Under the pieces are notes generated by a model. It was not told the DNA's origin. It searched no databases and was given only the letters and a program-made list of their open reading frames with translations. Of a DNA stretch of 64,000 bases, positions 8,697 through 17,323 are shown in pieces; position 1 is the first letter of the stretch; each line of letters starts with the position of its first letter. The DNA lies in the NCBI GenBank assembly GCA_022447545.1, contig JAKVBI010000023.1:41598-105597 (forward strand). Direction: 5' to 3'. This stretch comes from Myxococcota bacterium (GTDB lineage: Bacteria; Myxococcota_A; UBA9160; SMWR01). The translations under genes and the position numbers were made by a program.

Positions 8697-9434
8697 TCAG
8701 GCGGGATTGTCGACCTCGAGAACCTCACCGGCCTTGGAGTCGTCCCGCACCAGGCTGAGAACGGCTTCGGCAATGTCTTCGGGCTGCAACAGATTCGCGG
8801 ACTCCCAGGCAGTGCGGAGCCAGGGCGCCACACCGTCGACACCACCCTCCTGGGGCATGTCGGTATTCACCAGCCCCGGGCACACGCAGTTGACCCGAAC
8901 ACCGTGAGTCTCCTGAAGCGGAATGCAGGACCGCGTAAAGTGAACGACGCCGGCCTTGGTAGCCGCGTACACCGCCTGAGGGGGAAGTGGCATGAAGGCA
9001 GATCCCGACGCGGTTTGAACGATCGCGCCTCCATTGCCACGCTGCATGATGGGCAGCGCCAGATGAGTGCCGAGAATCACCCCTCGCAGATTGACGTCGA
9101 CCACAGCCATGGAGCGCTCAGGCGTAATCTCTGGCCATTCAGGAGGTCCCTCACCAATTCCGGCATTGTTGTGAAGGATGTCGAGACATTCGTATCGACT
9201 CACCACCTCGGCGAACACCGCACGCAGCGAATCCAAATTCGCCACATCGGCCTCGAGAGGCAGCGCCTCGGCCCCCGCGTCCGTCACGAGGTCGGCTGCC
9301 TCAGCGAGTTCATGGGCCTTCACGTCGACCAGCGCCACACTTCGCGCGCCCGCCTGAGCCAATGCCACCCCGGTAGCTCGGCCAATACCACGCGCGGCCC
9401 CAGTCACGATTGCGATACGCCCTTCGATCTCCAT
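8697..9434 (-). CDS. short-chain dehydrogenase/reductase (SDR)
   Basis: Classical NAD(P)-dependent SDR of 245 residues. The nucleotide-binding loop is TGAARGIG at about 11-18, the structural motif is NNAG in ILHNNAGIG, the catalytic Ser lies in QTASGSA and the Tyr/Lys pair in YAATK. An Asp at the end of the second strand (ALVDV) suggests NAD rather than NADP. Typical reaction: oxidation or reduction of a hydroxy/keto group on an acyl-CoA, alcohol or steroid-like substrate. It lies upstream of the large regulator on the same strand and diverges from the hydrolase at 9585. Family is certain, substrate not. Confidence 0.9.
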   Translation of the reverse strand: MEIEGRIAIVTGAARGIGRATGVALAQAGARSVALVDVKAHELAEAADLVTDAGAEALPLEADVANLDSLRAVFAEVVSRYECLDILHNNAGIGEGPPEWPEITPERSMAVVDVNLRGVILGTHLALPIMQRGNGGAIVQTASGSAFMPLPPQAVYAATKAGVVHFTRSCIPLQETHGVRVNCVCPGLVNTDMPQEGGVDGVAPWLRTAWESANLLQPEDIAEAVLSLVRDDSKAGEVLEVDNPA

Positions 9435-9482
9435 TTCGTCCCTACCTTTTTTAGCTGAACATCAGAGATTACTCTTGTTCGC

Positions 9483-9496
9483 GTGTCCTCGGACAC
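9483..9496. promoter_or_regulatory. inverted repeat in the divergent SDR/hydrolase intergenic region
   Basis: GTGTCC-TC-GGACAC is a perfect 6-bp-arm palindrome lying 49 bases upstream of the SDR start and about 90 bases upstream of the hydrolase ATG. It could be an operator shared by the two divergent genes. No -35/-10 pair was convincing around it. Confidence 0.35.
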
Positions 9497-9584
9497 CCGA
9501 AGATGGAGCCGGGCGACCTTCTTCGAGTCCAGCCCCCAAAAGCGCCCCTTTGTCGCTCCCCACCAAGCCGGAGGACGGAAACCC

Positions 9585-10616
9585 ATGCAGGAGCGACTTG
9601 GTCGCGACACCCCGGTCACGACGAAAATCGAGCGACGGTCGTGGCGCCTCGACGTCTCCCATGCGGTAGACGAAGCAGGCAGCCACGAAATCGCTGCGCA
9701 AGTCGCATGGCCCGTTCGCGAAGATGGAGTCGAGCCCCGCAAGGCACTGTGTTGCCTCCCGGGCGGTTTTCTTTCGAAGGCCTACTTCGATCTGGAAGTC
9801 GATGGGAGCTTCGAATTCAGTTTCGTAGAGCACATGGTTCGGAGGGGATTCGTCTCGATCTGTCTCGACCACCTGGGGATCGGCGAGAGCTCTCGCCCCC
9901 GCGACGGATACGCTATTGGGGTCGATGCCATCGCGCGTGCCAACCAGGCCGCATTGGAACAGGTGTTAGAACGCCTGGGCACCGGAGACGGCAGCCCACC
10001 GCTACCCGATCTCGTGAGCGTGGGAGTGGGTCACTCGATGGGTTCGTGTCTGAGCGTCGCGCAACAGGCTCGCCACGGAACCCACTCCGCCCTCGTGCTG
10101 TTCTCTTTCACCACGGCAGGTCTTCCCCACTTCCTGGCACCAGCCGAATTGGAGCTGGCCGAAGATCCCAAACGCGCGCATGCTGAGATCGGCGAGCGCG
10201 TGCGCAACCTGTACGGAGCCCCCTACCCCGCCCGAGCCAGCAACGCACCAGAGGGGGGGAACGCCGCGTACTCGGTGGGCACCGCACCGGCCCGGGCGGA
10301 ACGAGCACTTCAGCAGGCCGGGACAAACCTGCTCGCGGTGGCAGGAACCCTCAGCATGATCCCCGGTGCCTACCGACCCTACGCGGACGAGATCGAGTGC
10401 CCAGTCTTCGTCGCCGTGGGAGACCACGATCTACACGGCGTTCGAGACACTCCGAGCATGTTCCCACGGGCGCCCGAAATCGTCGCCTACGAACTCGCAG
10501 ATGCATGGCACTGCCACAACGTCGCAAACACACGCACAAAGCTCTGGAACCGCGTCGCACGCTGGATCGAAACCGAGATAGACGCCCCCACTCAGACCTG
10601 CGATTCTATCTCTTGA
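9585..10616 (+). CDS. alpha/beta-hydrolase fold protein
   Basis: Serine hydrolase of 343 residues. The oxyanion-hole region is LPGGFLSK, the nucleophile elbow is GHSMGS, a likely acid Asp lies in VGDHDLHG and the catalytic His in AWHCHN, in the right order for an alpha/beta-hydrolase. Likely an esterase, lactonase or thioesterase. The ATG at 9585 follows GGAGG ten bases upstream; a GTG at 9483 would add 34 residues without family character and would run through a palindrome. It is followed 15 bases later by the amidohydrolase gene, so both probably belong to one degradative operon. Substrate unknown. Confidence 0.8.
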   Translation: MQERLGRDTPVTTKIERRSWRLDVSHAVDEAGSHEIAAQVAWPVREDGVEPRKALCCLPGGFLSKAYFDLEVDGSFEFSFVEHMVRRGFVSICLDHLGIGESSRPRDGYAIGVDAIARANQAALEQVLERLGTGDGSPPLPDLVSVGVGHSMGSCLSVAQQARHGTHSALVLFSFTTAGLPHFLAPAELELAEDPKRAHAEIGERVRNLYGAPYPARASNAPEGGNAAYSVGTAPARAERALQQAGTNLLAVAGTLSMIPGAYRPYADEIECPVFVAVGDHDLHGVRDTPSMFPRAPEIVAYELADAWHCHNVANTRTKLWNRVARWIETEIDAPTQTCDSIS

Positions 10617-10631
10617 AACCACGAGGTACCC

Positions 10632-11699
10632 ATGTCTGAAAGACGACTCTTCTCCGCAGACTCCCACGTCGCAATCACCAGCGATCACGTCAAGAAAAAC
10701 CTCCCGAGCCAACTCCACGATGCCTGGGACGAAGGCATGGCCAAGTACGACCATCTGCGTTCGGAGCAGATGGCAGGGGGCAGCCTCGACCTGGAGGACT
10801 TCGTGGACCTCGACGCAGCGCGCCACCCCGGCTACTTCGACTCCAAGGAACGCCTCAAGGCCATGGACGACGATGGGGTTGAATGCGAGGTGATGTACTC
10901 GGAGTTCGACTTCACCAGCAAGGTCTATCAAGTGGGCGAGGACCATTGGCGAGAATGCGCGAGCGCCTACAACGACACGCTCCACGAGTTCGCATCCATC
11001 GACATCAATCGGATCCTGATCACGTATCAGCTCCCTCTCATCGACATCGACTTCGCGGCCAAAGAAATCTTCCGGCTGGCGGATCTCGGAGCCCGGTCCA
11101 TCCAGATCCCCAATTTTCCGAGCGAGTTCGGGATGCCCGACTACCACGACGAGCGCTATGAGCCCCTCTGGCACGCCTTCGAGGAGACTGGAGCCGTCGT
11201 CGCCCACCACCTCACGGTGCACAGCTCCCTCTGGGACACCTTTCGCAGAGACCCCACCCCGCAGAAGGGGATCTTCACGGCTCTTCCCTGCTTCCCCCTC
11301 GCCGAAACTCTTCAGTGGTACATGCTGACGGGCATCCTCGAACGCCACCCGAAGCTAAAACTCGTATTCGTCGAACCCGGACTGTTCTGGTTGCCCGGTT
11401 ACATCCGCTACCTGGACAGCCGCATGCACCACCACTACGACTTCCCGGGCGTGAACGAACTGCCCTCCACGTACTGGAAACGCCAGATGGCTGCGACCTT
11501 CGTCCACGAGCCCGAGGGCGTGGAACTGCGCCACCAACTCGGTGTCGAGAACGTTCTCTGGTCGACGGATTTCCCACACCCCGTTTGCAACTGGCCCAAC
11601 GCCGGCGAAAAAATCGTCACGCAATTCGATGGTGTTCCCGAGGACGAAATTCACGCGATCACCTGGGCCAACGGCGCACGAATGTATGGAATCCAGTAA
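10632..11699 (+). CDS. amidohydrolase-2 family metal-dependent hydrolase
   Basis: TIM-barrel hydrolase or decarboxylase of the amidohydrolase_2 (ACMSD-like) family, 355 residues. Visible metal and active-site segments are FSADSHVAI at the N-terminus (DxH in place of HxH), AHHLTVHSS in the middle, FVEPGLFWLPGYIRYLDSR, and VLWSTDFPHP carrying the late Asp. Relatives act on carboxylated or cyclic intermediates of aromatic and alicyclic degradation. GAGG lies upstream of the ATG. It follows the hydrolase gene by 15 bases and precedes the fused CoA-transferase by 69 bases. A second member of the family sits at 38228. Exact substrate unknown. Confidence 0.85.
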   Translation: MSERRLFSADSHVAITSDHVKKNLPSQLHDAWDEGMAKYDHLRSEQMAGGSLDLEDFVDLDAARHPGYFDSKERLKAMDDDGVECEVMYSEFDFTSKVYQVGEDHWRECASAYNDTLHEFASIDINRILITYQLPLIDIDFAAKEIFRLADLGARSIQIPNFPSEFGMPDYHDERYEPLWHAFEETGAVVAHHLTVHSSLWDTFRRDPTPQKGIFTALPCFPLAETLQWYMLTGILERHPKLKLVFVEPGLFWLPGYIRYLDSRMHHHYDFPGVNELPSTYWKRQMAATFVHEPEGVELRHQLGVENVLWSTDFPHPVCNWPNAGEKIVTQFDGVPEDEIHAITWANGARMYGIQ

Positions 11700-11768
11700 C
11701 GCATTCCACTCGAATCGCTGCCAGCGAGTCTCTTCACGGCAACCATCCAAACGAAACTGGAGATCCGC

Positions 11769-14273
11769 ATGACGGGCGTTCTCGACGGGATCCGCGTACT
11801 CGACCTGTCCTGGGGCATCGCGGGCCCCATGGTCACTATGCAGTTGTCGGACCACGGAGCCGATGTCGTACGCATCGAGCGCCCTGGAGGGGACCCCTTC
11901 GCCGATCAACTCGGTTATCGAGCGTGGCAACGAGGCAAACGCAGCGCCGTGCTCGATCTCGAGAGCAGCGCAGACCTCGAAGTCTTTCTGGGACTGGCGG
12001 GCAATGCGGACATCCTCGTCGAGAGTTTTCGTCCGGGTGCAACCGACCGGTTGGGCATCGACTACTCGACGCTTTCCGCCATCAATCCGCGACTCATCTA
12101 TTGTTCCATCACGGGCTACGGACGGAACAACCGCCACAGCGATCGCCCGGGCCATGATGCCCTCGTGGCTGCGCGAGTGGGGTTGCACTGGGAGCAACGC
12201 GGATGGCCGGGAGGCTCGGGGCCCCACCATGCGGGCGCTCCCCCACTGTTCCCCGACTATGAAGCGCCCCAGGAGGTCCAACAAGGTGCCCCCCGTGAAG
12301 GCCCTGTGTTCCCAGGCTCACGTTACCCGAGCCTGGGCGCTTGCCATGCTGCAACCGTGGCCATCAGCGCAGCACTCCGCGCGCGCGAGCGAACCGGCCG
12401 CGGGCAGTGGGTGGAGACCTCACTGCTTCGCGGCGCCCTCTCATCGGGTGTACTCGCCTTTGCGGTCGCCGAGAACCTGGAGGCCGAAAACTTCATGAGC
12501 TGGGTGGGCGACAGCCGCGCCCAGAAGGGTCTGTTCGAGTGCAAAGACGGGCGCTGGGTTCACATGTGGGTTCCCAACCCCCGCTTCGCACTAAGTGCCG
12601 GGGCCGGGGATGAACTGAATGCCACGCCGGACCTTTCGGTCCGGGACGACCCGGACCGAATCGGTTTGGGGACCTCCGAGCTATTCGTCCTGAACCACTA
12701 CTGGGAACCCATGGCCCAAGTGTTCAAGAAGTTCACCGCGGACGAGTGGACCCAGGCAGGGGCCGATGCTCGGGTATGCATCCAAAAGATTCGCACTCCC
12801 GAGGAAGGACTGTCGGACCCCCTGTTGCTGGAAGACGGATGCGTGGCAGAAATCGAGGACCCGGAGCTCGGACCCATCCGGACTGTGGGAATCACCTACA
12901 AGCTCGCCACCAGTCCCGGGCATGTCGGCGGGCCAGCACCCAGAGCTGGCGAACACACCGATGCCGTCCGTGCGGAAGCCGGCACCCCACGCACCTCACC
13001 CTCTGCACCGAAGGACCAAGAGGAACTTCCGGGAGGTCCGCTCCAGGGGATCCGTGTCCTCGACTTCGGATTGGCGGTGGCGGGGCCCTACTGCACGCAG
13101 ATCCTTTCGGACCTCGGCGCCGAGGTCATCAAGATCAATGCCTTGCACGACTGGTACTGGCATTCGAACCAAATCGCCATGGTGTGCAACCGGGGAAAAA
13201 GGAGCATCGCAATCAATCTCAAACACGAAGGTGCCGGGTCGGCGATCCAGCGCCTGATCGCTTCGGCGGACGTGCTGATGCACAACATGCGCTACCCAGC
13301 CGCAATCAAGCTGGGCATCGACTACGACAGCCTCTCTGAGCAGTACCCGAGCCTCGTCTATTGCCATACCCGGGGCTTCGAGCGGGGCCCGCGTGAACTC
13401 TTGCCGGGTAACGACCAGACCGGCGCCTGCCTGGCAGGCGTCGAATGGGAAGATGGAGGCTGCAGCCGCGGGGGACGGCCGATCTGGTCGTATACCAACA
13501 TGGGGGATACGGGGAATGGATTCCTCGCCGCAACGGCCATCTGCCAAGCCCTGTACGAGCGGGAAAAGACCGGCCAGGGACAGTTCGTCGAGACCGCCAT
13601 CGTCTACGCGCAACTCCTCAACGCTTCCCACGCCATCGCAAAGCCCGACGGAAGCGGTTTCGATCGGCCCACCGTGGATTCGATGCAAACGGGTTTCTCG
13701 GCCGGAGTTCGGCTCTACCCCACGCAAGACAGTTGGTTGTGCCTGTCCCTGCTGAGTGATGACCACTGGCACGCCCTGGGCGACGCCCTTCAGGAAGCCG
13801 ACCTCCAGACAGATGGACGCTTCAGTACCGCCGAGGCACGGGCCGCCCATGACGACGAGATCTGCAAATTGATCGAGCACACTCTGGCCGGCCGCAGTGC
13901 CGATGAATGGTTCGACATCCTCGATGCTGCTGGGGTCCCGTGCGAAGTCTCATCCGAACAGGCGGGCGCCTCCCTCTGGAGCGACGACGAAGCCTTGGCC
14001 AACGAATGGGTCGTCAAGTACCCCCATCCCACGGTGGACGAGATCGGCCAGGTCGGATTGGCCTTCTCCTTCTCAGACACTCCCGCCCGGGTTCAAGGAA
14101 GACCCCTGATGGTGGGCGAAGACACGCGCGAGATCCTGAGCGAACTGGGGTACTCGGAGAGCGAAATCGACGCGATGCTGGCCGAGGGCACCGTGGGCGA
14201 TGAGACCCTCAACCCCTCACTCGCCAAAGAGGGCAGCCCTGCACCCAGCTCTCCCTGGGATCCGAATTCATGA
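11769..14273 (+). CDS. fused double CaiB/BaiF-type CoA-transferase (family III)
   Basis: Two complete family-III CoA-transferase units in one chain of 834 residues. Unit 1 starts LDGIRVLDLSWGIAGPMVTMQLSDHGADVVRIE; unit 2 starts near residue 420 with LQGIRVLDFGLAVAGPYC. Each has the SFRPG- or NMRYP-type turn, the INPRLIYC/YPSLVYC strand and the TGxGQ loop. The protein would move CoA between an acyl-CoA and a free acid, or racemise a 2-methylacyl-CoA. Family members usually have Asp in the segment after TGxGQ (VDVSL); here both units read VET. The start has GGAG seven bases upstream. The last base triplets overlap the DUF35 gene (ATGA). Confidence 0.88.
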   Translation: MTGVLDGIRVLDLSWGIAGPMVTMQLSDHGADVVRIERPGGDPFADQLGYRAWQRGKRSAVLDLESSADLEVFLGLAGNADILVESFRPGATDRLGIDYSTLSAINPRLIYCSITGYGRNNRHSDRPGHDALVAARVGLHWEQRGWPGGSGPHHAGAPPLFPDYEAPQEVQQGAPREGPVFPGSRYPSLGACHAATVAISAALRARERTGRGQWVETSLLRGALSSGVLAFAVAENLEAENFMSWVGDSRAQKGLFECKDGRWVHMWVPNPRFALSAGAGDELNATPDLSVRDDPDRIGLGTSELFVLNHYWEPMAQVFKKFTADEWTQAGADARVCIQKIRTPEEGLSDPLLLEDGCVAEIEDPELGPIRTVGITYKLATSPGHVGGPAPRAGEHTDAVRAEAGTPRTSPSAPKDQEELPGGPLQGIRVLDFGLAVAGPYCTQILSDLGAEVIKINALHDWYWHSNQIAMVCNRGKRSIAINLKHEGAGSAIQRLIASADVLMHNMRYPAAIKLGIDYDSLSEQYPSLVYCHTRGFERGPRELLPGNDQTGACLAGVEWEDGGCSRGGRPIWSYTNMGDTGNGFLAATAICQALYEREKTGQGQFVETAIVYAQLLNASHAIAKPDGSGFDRPTVDSMQTGFSAGVRLYPTQDSWLCLSLLSDDHWHALGDALQEADLQTDGRFSTAEARAAHDDEICKLIEHTLAGRSADEWFDILDAAGVPCEVSSEQAGASLWSDDEALANEWVVKYPHPTVDEIGQVGLAFSFSDTPARVQGRPLMVGEDTREILSELGYSESEIDAMLAEGTVGDETLNPSLAKEGSPAPSSPWDPNS
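12627..12657. repeat. two overlapping perfect hairpins inside the CoA-transferase gene
   Basis: CCGGACC-tttc-GGTCCGG (12627-12644, 7-bp stem) and GGTCCGGG-acga-CCCGGACC (12638-12657, 8-bp stem) share the middle arm, so an RNA could form only one at a time. They encode part of the first transferase unit (near PDLSVRDDPDR), a region with no conserved motif. Could be chance in GC-rich coding DNA or a structural or pausing element. Confidence 0.45.
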
Positions 14274-14701
14274 GCGACGTGAAGTCCGTCGAACGGCCGG
14301 CCCCGCCCCAGGGCTCGCGCGACAGCGCCTTCTTCTGGGAGGGGGTGGGTCGCGAAGTCCTGCTCGGCCAACAATGCACAGGCTGCAAACGTTTTCGGCA
14401 CCCTCCTCGACCCCTGTGCCCTCATTGCCGATCCTTCGAGTGGAAGGCCGTGGAACTCTCGGGCCGCGGAACGGTGCACTCGTGGGTCAAACCCATTCAT
14501 CCACCACTGCCCATGTTTCCCGAAGGCTACCTGGTGGCACTGATCGACCTCGAGGAGGGCATCCGGTTGTTGTCCAACCTTTGCGAAATCGAGCCCGACG
14601 ACGTCGAGAACGGTATGTCGGTCGAGGTCTTTTTCGCCCCCACTCGGGACGGCGGGCGAATCCACCAATTTCGTCCAACCCAGGAGGCACGACGTGGCTA
14701 G
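14270..14701 (+). CDS. DUF35 OB-fold / zinc-ribbon acyl-CoA-associated protein
   Basis: A 143-residue protein with an N-terminal rubredoxin-like zinc ribbon, CTGC-x11-CPHC at about residues 35-53, and a C-terminal OB-fold (VELSGRGTVHSWV to VEVFFAP). This family binds acyl-CoA and partners thiolase-like enzymes. In steroid side-chain catabolism the DUF35 domain of ChsH2 holds and activates the aldolase Ltp2. Here it is a separate gene whose end overlaps the start of the thiolase-like gene by eight bases, which supports a stable complex of the two products. It overlaps the upstream CoA-transferase by four bases. Confidence 0.88.
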   Translation: MSDVKSVERPAPPQGSRDSAFFWEGVGREVLLGQQCTGCKRFRHPPRPLCPHCRSFEWKAVELSGRGTVHSWVKPIHPPLPMFPEGYLVALIDLEEGIRLLSNLCEIEPDDVENGMSVEVFFAPTRDGGRIHQFRPTQEARRG

Positions 14702-15854
14702 GGGCAAAGCCGTGATCGTGGGCATCGGCCAGACCGAGTTCTCCAAGGATTCTGGACGCAGCGAGCAACGGCTGGCCTGCGAGTCCATTCTTGCTGCCCT
14801 CGATGATGCCGGGCTGACACCAGCCGATGTCGACGGCATGACGACCTATACCATCGACAACAACGAGGACGTGGACCTGGTACGCGCCCTCGGCATCGAG
14901 AACCTGACCTTTTCGTCCCGTGTGGGACACGGGGGAGGCGGCGCGGTGGGTACCGTCGCCCACGCCATGGCCGCCGTGGAGTCGGGTCTGGCCAATGTGG
15001 TGGTGGGATTCCGGGCCATGAACGAACGCTCGGAACAGCGCTTCGGTCAATCACAGATGAACAACACCGGAGGTGCCAAGGGCGCAGGTACGGGATTCAT
15101 CGAATGGAGTCTTCCACTGGGCTCGGCAACCCCAGCCGTGTGGACGGCCATCCAGGCTCAGCGTTACCTGGACCGATACGGACTCACCAACGCAGACTTC
15201 GCACCGGTTTCGGTGCACCTGCGACAGATGGCGGCCACCAACCCCAACGCCTGGTTCTACCAGCAGCCCATCACAGTCGAGGATCACCAGAACTCGCGCT
15301 GGATCGCGGAGCCCGTCTTTCGACTGCTCGACTGCTGCCAGGAAAGTGATGGTGCGGTGGCCTTCGTCGTGACCCGTGAAGAGCGCGCCCGGGACCTGAA
15401 ACAACCTCCCGTGGCCATCCGGCATGCGACCCAGGCAGTCCCCTTCGAGAGCGAAACCGTGACCAACTACTACGTGGAGGACGTCACGCGTTTCGAAACC
15501 GGGGTCTCAACGGCCAAGACCCTGTATGAACATACAGGCGTCGGCCCCGCTGACTTCCAGGTCGCCATGCTCTACGACCACTTCACCATCGCGATCTTCT
15601 GGCACCTCGAAGCCAACGGATTCTGCAAACCTGGTGAAGCCGCTGATTTTGTGCGCAGCGGCGAGATCGGTCTCAGCGGCTCGATTCCCGTGAGCCCCAA
15701 TGGCGGCCACTTGGGCGAGGCCTACATCCACGGCATGAACCTCATCGCCGAGGGAGTGAGACAGGTCCGCGGAACCGCCACCAACCAGGTGGACGACGTC
15801 GAGCACGCCCTGGTGGCGGCGGGCATGAGCGCCGCTGTACTCGGCCGTTGCTGA
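14694..15854 (+). CDS. Ltp2/SCP2-like thiolase-fold protein, probable retro-aldolase
   Basis: Thiolase-superfamily protein of 386 residues (KAVIVGIGQTEFSK start). The usual nucleophilic Cys region is replaced by GHGGGGAVGTVAHAM, and the C-terminal thiolase His/Cys motifs by NGGHLGEAYIHG. That Tyr-containing motif is the signature of Ltp2-type aldolases, which cleave a beta-hydroxyacyl-CoA instead of doing Claisen thiolysis. GTG at 14694 has AGGAGG seven bases upstream and lies inside the DUF35 gene. With DUF35 and the MaoC pair further on, it suggests a hydratase/retro-aldolase route for a branched or ring-linked side chain. The enzymatic assignment is by motif, not proven. Confidence 0.82.
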   Translation: MARGKAVIVGIGQTEFSKDSGRSEQRLACESILAALDDAGLTPADVDGMTTYTIDNNEDVDLVRALGIENLTFSSRVGHGGGGAVGTVAHAMAAVESGLANVVVGFRAMNERSEQRFGQSQMNNTGGAKGAGTGFIEWSLPLGSATPAVWTAIQAQRYLDRYGLTNADFAPVSVHLRQMAATNPNAWFYQQPITVEDHQNSRWIAEPVFRLLDCCQESDGAVAFVVTREERARDLKQPPVAIRHATQAVPFESETVTNYYVEDVTRFETGVSTAKTLYEHTGVGPADFQVAMLYDHFTIAIFWHLEANGFCKPGEAADFVRSGEIGLSGSIPVSPNGGHLGEAYIHGMNLIAEGVRQVRGTATNQVDDVEHALVAAGMSAAVLGRC

Positions 15855-15953
15855 ATTCGCTTGCGGCATGTCGAAGCCGGTGTGAGCGATTATGCGAACA
15901 CGTGATCGGCAAGCCCTTTCCGCTGAATCGAACAGAGGGAAACTCCTGAAAAA

Positions 15954-16463
15954 ATGGGCGTCGAACTCAACGGCATCGCACACATTCAGCTGACCGTGAA
16001 CGACCCGAAGCGCTGTGTCCCTTTCTGGGAGGATCTCTGCCACTTCCTGGGGATGGAGACCTTGGTTCGCGGAGACAACATCGTCTACTGCATCGGTAGC
16101 CGCACGGGGATTCTCGTACGAGGAGCACCCGAGGGAGGACCCACGGAGCCCTACCATCAAGACCGGGCAGGCCTTCATCACTTTTGTTTCCGTGCCCGAA
16201 GTCGGGAAGACGTGGATGCGGTCCACGAATACCTGACTGACACGACTGACGTCCACATCGTGCACGCACCCGAAGACGGGTCCCATTTCGCCCCGGGCTA
16301 CTACTCGATCCTCTTCGAGGACCCCGATGGCATCCGAGTTGAGATCAACTACGTCCCAGGCAAAGGTCACTTCGGGGAAATGGGACGCCTGGGCCCCGAC
16401 GGTCCCGGCCCAGCCACGACGCTGCGGGACGATGGGATCACCGGTTCGCCGCGAGAGGCTTGA
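15954..16463 (+). CDS. VOC (glyoxalase/dioxygenase superfamily) protein
   Basis: Vicinal-oxygen-chelate fold protein, 169 residues, with two beta-alpha-beta-beta-beta modules: GIAHIQLTVNDPKRCVPFWEDL and GLHHFCFRARSREDVDAVHEYL. Likely metal ligands are His in AHIQL, His in LHHFCF and Glu in DPDGIRVEINY, which ends the family pattern. Members are isomerases, dioxygenases or epimerases such as methylmalonyl-CoA epimerase. There is a 99-base gap after the aldolase and no clear ribosome site, but only two bases to the next gene. It probably serves the same degradative operon; chemistry unknown. Confidence 0.8.
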   Translation: MGVELNGIAHIQLTVNDPKRCVPFWEDLCHFLGMETLVRGDNIVYCIGSRTGILVRGAPEGGPTEPYHQDRAGLHHFCFRARSREDVDAVHEYLTDTTDVHIVHAPEDGSHFAPGYYSILFEDPDGIRVEINYVPGKGHFGEMGRLGPDGPGPATTLRDDGITGSPREA

Positions 16464-16465
16464 GC

Positions 16466-17275
16466 ATGCCCAACGCCACACTGAACTATCTAGCCAGGAT
16501 GGACGAGAAACCCGTCTACTACCTGGTGCCACCGCCGCCGGGCACCCCGTGGCGGAACACACGAGGCGACCGACGAGACCTCCCCATTCAGGATGCACGG
16601 GCACTGGACCCTCAACCTTCCCTGGACACCCTGGGTTTCCAACTCGCCCCGCTTCAGACTGCAGCCGAAGATCTCTACGATGCCGAGGAGGTACACCGCG
16701 TCTACTACCGCGAAGTCGAGTCCCTGGTGAAACGGGTCACGGGCGCGAGCCGCGTTTTCGCATTCGACCACAATGTTCGCTCATCCGAATTCGCAGGCCG
16801 CGGTGAGCGCGGTGCCCAGAACCCCGTCTGGTTCCCTCACAACGACTACACTGAAGACTCGTCACCGCAGCGAGTTCGAGATCTCCTACCCGCTGAGGAA
16901 GCCGAGGCGCTCCTCCAACACCGCTTCGCTGTGGTCAACGTATGGAAGCCGATCCGAGGCCCGGTCCAAAAAGACCCTCTGGCGATCTGCGATGCCCGAA
17001 CGATCCAACCGACCCACTTTGTGCCCACAGACCTTCGCTACCAGGATCGCATCGGCGAAATCTACTCTCTGACCTTCAGCGAAGAACATCGCTGGTTCTA
17101 CTATCCAACGATGCAGGTCGAGGAAGCACTCCTGCTCAAGTGCTTCGACTCAGCCCGAGATCGCGCGCGACTCACCGCCCACACAGCCTTCGAAGATGAT
17201 TCGAGCGCACCGGATGCACCCGACCGTGAGAGCATCGAAGTCCGAACCTTGGCGTTCTTCGCAGCGAACACGTAG
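16466..17275 (+). CDS. CmcJ/NvfI-family (AsaB-like) oxygenase
   Basis: Protein of 269 residues matching the CmcJ/NvfI/AsaB family of putative iron/2-oxoglutarate-like hydroxylases: HNDYT (His-x-Asp metal pair) at about 118-122, VVNVWKPIRGPVQKDPLAICDAR, RWFYYPTMQVEEALLLKCFDS and a C-terminal TAHTAF with the distal His, ending RESIEVRTLAFF. Relatives act in beta-lactam and fungal pathways, and many occur in degradative loci. ATG at 16466 is chosen; an in-frame TTG lies two codons earlier. It ends the operon and faces nadV convergently 48 bases away. Substrate unknown. Confidence 0.78.
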   Translation: MPNATLNYLARMDEKPVYYLVPPPPGTPWRNTRGDRRDLPIQDARALDPQPSLDTLGFQLAPLQTAAEDLYDAEEVHRVYYREVESLVKRVTGASRVFAFDHNVRSSEFAGRGERGAQNPVWFPHNDYTEDSSPQRVRDLLPAEEAEALLQHRFAVVNVWKPIRGPVQKDPLAICDARTIQPTHFVPTDLRYQDRIGEIYSLTFSEEHRWFYYPTMQVEEALLLKCFDSARDRARLTAHTAFEDDSSAPDAPDRESIEVRTLAFFAANT

Positions 17276-17323
17276 TTACGAACGCGAGCCAACCCATTTC
17301 GCACCCGGTCCACGGACGTGCAC

